64,000 bases of DNA, taken from assembly GCA_963920665.1 (NCBI GenBank), contig OY987265.1, forward strand, positions 5,585,001 through 5,649,000. The letters run 5' to 3'. The position numbers were made by a program, and so were the translations under genes. How positions within the stretch are numbered: position 1 is the stretch's first letter; each line of letters begins with the position of its first letter. Source of the stretch: Straminergon stramineum. Taxonomy: Eukaryota > Streptophyta > Bryopsida > Hypnales > Calliergonaceae. This document shows, piece after piece, positions 59,438-64,000 of this stretch. The notes beneath the pieces are model-generated. The model did not search any database and was not told where the DNA came from. It saw only the letters and a program-made list of their open reading frames with translations.

Positions 59438-62400
59438 CAATGTACATTTCACATTAGAAGAGAAATGAACCCATTGAAAGGCTTTAAGATTTCTTACTAA
59501 TTTTAGTACTAATTGAGAAGAATATGATTTTGTCCACATCATCATTATTGTCACCATAGTGGCCACTTGGCATGTAGAAATTTGTTAAAGGCATGTGCTA
59601 GACATCTTTCATCACTAAGTCAAGAAATCTTGGAGATAGATTGGGTAGTGGAGATGAGATTGTGGAAATAGGTTGGGTAATCATGACAAATATTTGAGCC
59701 CATCATACAAATCTTGGCCCAATTAGTCAATGAGAAGGCTCCTTGAGTTCCCACCCAATTTTTTGCTGTATGAAGTGGCCCATTCTTAGGCTCAATTCTC
59801 CCCTAATGTAAGTTTCTAGTTCAAAAGCCTAAATTTCTAAGGTGAACTTGAAAGTATAAAGTTTATATATATAAAGGATAGGGATTAATGATATTTTTAA
59901 TGCTTTCTTCTTTACAATGTAATAAATATTACAAAGATTATTTAGTGTGAGATCAAATTATTTAATACAATATATTGAAACTAAGATATGATTTGTGGCA
60001 CTCAAACTAGTACTTCTGAGTCATTTAAGAATGTAGAATAAATATTTGTCACGAGACTAATAAAGATAATAATGAAAACTTTTTACAACAAACCATCACT
60101 TGGAACTTGAAGCAGCTTGCTCATGGGCTCCTCATGTAATTTAGTTTTGTGATTGTACTTTGTTAGTTTTATCTCTAGGGTGAGGCCCTCAACTTTCCAC
60201 CATTTGTTCTGTCTTCATCTCTAGAATAAACTTTGGTATTAAAATAAATAAATTTTACAACCAAGATAGAATGGTGAGCATACTAAACCTACAAGTTAAG
60301 GTTGACATTCTAAAAATAAATGTGATATATTGAAATGAAAAATAATTTTTTTCTTAAAGAAAATTTTTAAGGACTATTTAGGCGAATTTGGTATTTAAAA
60401 ATGGATTTTGACATGCATGAATAATGATCCCTATGACAACCTTTATGTATTTCATTGCTCTACAAGTATCTATTTGGGACCTTGAACAAGAAACTTCATA
60501 TCCTAAAAATGAGTGTGAAGACAATGACTAGCATATGAATTATTGGCTTTAATGTAAAGCGAGGAAGCTTCGTATCTACATAAGTTACATTAGAGGAAGT
60601 TTGAGCAGGACCTATGTAGAAAAATGATTTGGGGCTACTAGAAAAAATTATTGAGTGTGTCTTCACCAAACACTTATAATATTATTCAACTACGGTACTA
60701 AAATGTCTTTGAAATTTGTGTAGTAAAAATGCAATTCTTTTCAGTGAAATTAAATGAAGAAATCAGAAGGTAAAGAAGACCATTTATACTTGGTGTTAGC
60801 TACTCCTTCACTCTCAATACTTACATATGCACCTTGATTGTATGATGATAATGTATCTTCTATAATCTATCTTTTTGTCAAAGTAGTAGCACTTAACAAT
60901 TGTGTAGATTGAGGCCCATGTTTCCCACCCATGGATGCATGGAATGATGCTTCTCCACTAGCTTGGAGAATGAGTTTTTTGCAGCATCAATCTTTATAGA
61001 AAGAATTAAACTCACCATTCTAATTGATTGTCACTTCCAAGGCGTGTCAAGTGAGATACCCCAATTAGATTTTTGTGCATTCCATTTTTAGATTATAACA
61101 TTTGATTTGAGGTATTGCCACACTTCCTTCACATTTTTAGTGGACCAAAAACACCCTTGTGAAGTGAAGGGTTTAAATTTGACGAAACAAATGGTAGACA
61201 ATTCTTTGGTTCCAATAGTTTATAGCCAAGTAGTTATTGCCCCTTCTAAGAGGATAGTGAAAAATTGTCGCTTTCTAAAAAACTATACATGAAAAATTTA
61301 TAGGGTACACGTGTCATTCAACCAGAGGTGGTTTAGCTTTTCTATAAAATTTGGATAGGTTTCACATGTCACTTGGCTATTGGTTGAGAAATAAGGTGGA
61401 TACTTGTAAAATATTCACCCCACACTCCATATTTGTATTTTTCTAAAATTTGTTTGGAATGCAAACGATATGGAATATTTGCCAAATCTATTTGTTGAAT
61501 CTATTTCATACGCATTTGTATAATTCATATCCATATTTCATATATATATAAATATATAATCCGTGTGTATTCTATATACCATATGTATTTTGTATCATAT
61601 TCCATATCCCACAATGTCGATGGGGTCAAGAGACAAGGATTGTTTTTTTAACCAAGATCAATGGCTTTTCCGAGGGGGGTAGGGGGATAACTTAGTATCA
61701 GACACATTCAATTCCCTCATAAATTTCTGCGGAGACACGAGAGGTCCAATTCAAATGCACATGATTGCTGATTTCTGTTCCACACCCTTGTCTGCCTCTC
61801 GCTGGGCAGTATCTTTAATAAGAGTTTTCGGTTGATCATTTAAGCTCCACTGTGGAAATCTGAATCATCAATGGTCAGTCACCATAAATATTAACTTAAT
61901 ATTGATGATGACACCATTTTCGTAAATTTAAAAAAAAAAAGATGACACATCTTAGAATTGCACACAAACAAAGGTATGAAGGTGGTTTGGGGTCTGAAAA
62001 TTGAAGTGGAAATCATCACATATTAGATGTTCCATTATATATACTAGCACATACCTATTGCAGTGTAACATGGAACTTAGGAGTATATGGACGGTACATC
62101 CATTGACTCTCAACCTGTCATTCTGAAAAACATTCAGAATGACAGGATGAAATAGTCAGGATGAAAACGTGATCAAATTTGTGACAATGGATCATGACAG
62201 ATCACGTGACAATGTATAATTAATATTATAGATGTAAAATAATGTAGCATCAGAATTTGGGAGGTAGCAATATGCGGAAAAAAAATTGGTGACTGTCATA
62301 CTGCCACATGGGTTAGGTTTACTGATTCAAGGGGCAATCTCAGTGTGTACACACAATGGGTGAGTGTCCGAGTGCTTGTTGGTGATCTGCTTAATTTGGT

Positions 62401-62581
62401 CCATGTTGAAAGCAACCCACCCATGTGAGTTGAGGATGGGTCCAACAAGGGAGTGATTATTGAGAAATCTGACATTCTTTTTAAATTGGAGATATAAGCT
62501 AATGGTATCTAGAAAGACTGACAGATACTTGGAGCAAATATCTTGATCACCAGCAAAACAAAAATAAAAAGAACAGCTACT
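59438..62581. other. Intergenic, no gene recognised
   Basis: AT-rich. A low-complexity stretch at 61430-61610 (TTCATATCCATATTTCATAT and similar) resembles, inverted, the patch at 20050-20150. A short inverted repeat, CATTCTGAA / TTCAGAATG, lies near 62120-62145. Confidence 0.4.
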
Positions 62582-62890
62582 TTAACCCCTAAAGTCCTGA
62601 GCCCTTTTCATCGAAAAATGCTTAAAACTGTCATTTCTATTGTGAGGAGCAAAAAATTGTTTTGAAGGTTTCTTTTTTGCATATGTAAGTGTAGGATCTT
62701 GCAGTAGACTATTGTAAGAATGTGTGGAAGAAATTTCAGAAACTTTGATCATATCGGTCACAAGATATATGCTAAAGTATTTTTCTATCTTCAAAAAAGA
62801 TTTCAGAAAATCACAATGAATATTGAGACTGTGAAAGTTTGTTCAAAATCCATTTTATCTTCTGTAGGGACAATGGGACTTTAGGGATTA
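62582..62890 (+). mobile_element. TTAA-family element, internal deletion derivative, 309 bp
   Basis: It starts TTAACCCCTAAAGTCCTGAG and ends GGGACTTTAGGGATTAG, where the final TTAA has mutated to TTAG. Its first 230 bp match the left part of the 26000-26904 copy (AAAACTGTCATTTCTAT, GTGTGGAAGAAATTTCAGAA, CACAAGATAT). The rest of the 0.95-kb body is missing. Confidence 0.6.
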
Positions 62891-63847
62891 GGGTAGGATG
62901 ATCCAATGTCAACCTCTTTGGTTGTTGAGTATATGTAGATTGATGAGAGACATTTTTTTTTGCAATAGAACAATATATTAGAGAATTTTTACATGCATTT
63001 CAAATCAACTCATGTTTGAGAAAAAGAAAGACACATTATAGATGGTTAAATAAAAAACATATAGCTTTCCATTGTTGTTCCTGAGGTGGGATGGGGACTA
63101 TTCTTGTCCATTAGTATTCTAATTTCACTCTTTGGACTCCTTACATGTTTGTAGTGGTAATCCCAAAGTGTTCCTTTAGATCATGATATAATAAATGAGC
63201 CTTTTGCCATGTCTAGAAATTGCATGGTGATTTTCATTGAAGTTATAAAATTGTGGCTTTTCAACCCAATTTCAACCCTTTAAGACCCAATTCCACATTG
63301 AAATTGTCTTAAATGCCAAGCTTTTACAATTTTGACTACATTTATGATTCAATTTGGTGCAATTAAAACCAAAAGTAGAGGTCAGAATTGGTTTTGAAGT
63401 GATTTTGAATTTGTATGCCTTGCGGAAGCCACTCCCCTTAAAGTACTCACTTGCTTTTGAGTGAATTCCTACTCAAAATTCCCTCGCATGTAAGGTGAAT
63501 GCCCCCATCATCAACACTTACAACATCTAAGTTTATTTACCATCATTATACATTCAAGTAACTAACACGACTACCTACCCAAAGGTCCAATTTCACAAAG
63601 TTAATTAGTGCCTCCTCCTCCATAAAATTGAGTCCAACTATGTAGACCCTATTGGGCAAGGCCCAAAATTTAAATGTTAATTGTTAATTGTAAATTTTTT
63701 TGTTGAACGAAGTTTAGGGGTTTGGTCAAGCAACCTAACACTTGGACAACTTCCAAGAGGTTGCAACACCAAATGACACATGACCCAACTTATGTTGATA
63801 CCACCTTGCCATTGCCATTGGGGTTGCTCTTCTTGGGTGTACATCCC
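62891..63847. other. Intergenic, no gene recognised
   Basis: Nothing supportable was seen in this stretch. Confidence 0.4.
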
Positions 63848-64000
63848 TTAACCCCTAAATGCCCAAGGTTTGTTTGGAGCTTCTTGAAATTTGCTCTAAA
63901 TTGAACAAAAAGTCAACATTTTCATAAGTTGTACCAATTTCTTTTGAATTGTAACTGTAAAAATTCAAACTAGACATGTTAGAGATCACTTAGGACAAAA
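63848..64000 (+). mobile_element. TTAA-family element, left end, runs off the window (family E)
   Basis: It starts TTAACCCCTAAATGCCCAAG and matches the first 150 bp of 15852-16506. The right end lies beyond the window. Confidence 0.6.

Overview
The window looks like land-plant nuclear DNA from a repeat-rich, gene-poor genome. It is very AT-rich and carries only two well-supported protein genes in 64 kb. The rest is mostly decayed mobile DNA: TIR elements, a Ty3/gypsy-like solo LTR, a tRNA-derived SINE, LINE tails, microsatellites and minisatellites. The plant assignment rests on an intronless A20/AN1 stress-associated protein of plant type, a plant telo-box upstream of the other gene, and plant-style LTR ends. 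A gymnosperm or other large-genome plant is plausible, but the species is not resolved.

Layout. 1-30 kb holds no convincing intact gene. It contains many elements that begin TTAACCC and end GGGTTAA, two copies of a long-TIR element (1.2 and 6.2 kb, the second with a nested insertion), TA-flanked MITEs, and two low-copy stretches (17.3-18.4 and 22.9-28.1 kb). The second of these includes two related decayed coding fragments on the minus strand. 30.7-34.2 kb holds a four-exon plus-strand gene for DCC1, a subunit of the CTF18-RFC clamp loader; its splice sites and frame can be followed exactly, giving 384 residues. 37.7-40.5 kb holds a minus-strand A20/AN1 zinc-finger protein of 169 residues with a likely 1.8-kb intron in its 5' UTR. 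40.6-64 kb is again repeats: a 951-bp element present twice in inverted orientation around 43.7-47.0 kb, an (AAAT)n tract, a 41-bp minisatellite, a solo LTR with a perfect 5-bp target duplication, a dimeric SINE, and a 1.37-kb near-perfect palindrome at 58.07-59.44 kb.

The most unusual signal is the family of TTAA-flanked elements. At least fifteen copies or ends share the terminal motif TTAACCC(C/T)TAAAG. Lengths run from 79 bp to about 1.5 kb and none contains a visible transposase. The TTAA target and CCC/GGG termini are the hallmark of the piggyBac superfamily, which is rarely described in seed plants. That assignment is inference and needs a transposase-bearing relative to confirm it. 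The two genes are not functionally linked; one acts in replication and cohesion, the other in stress or ubiquitin signalling.
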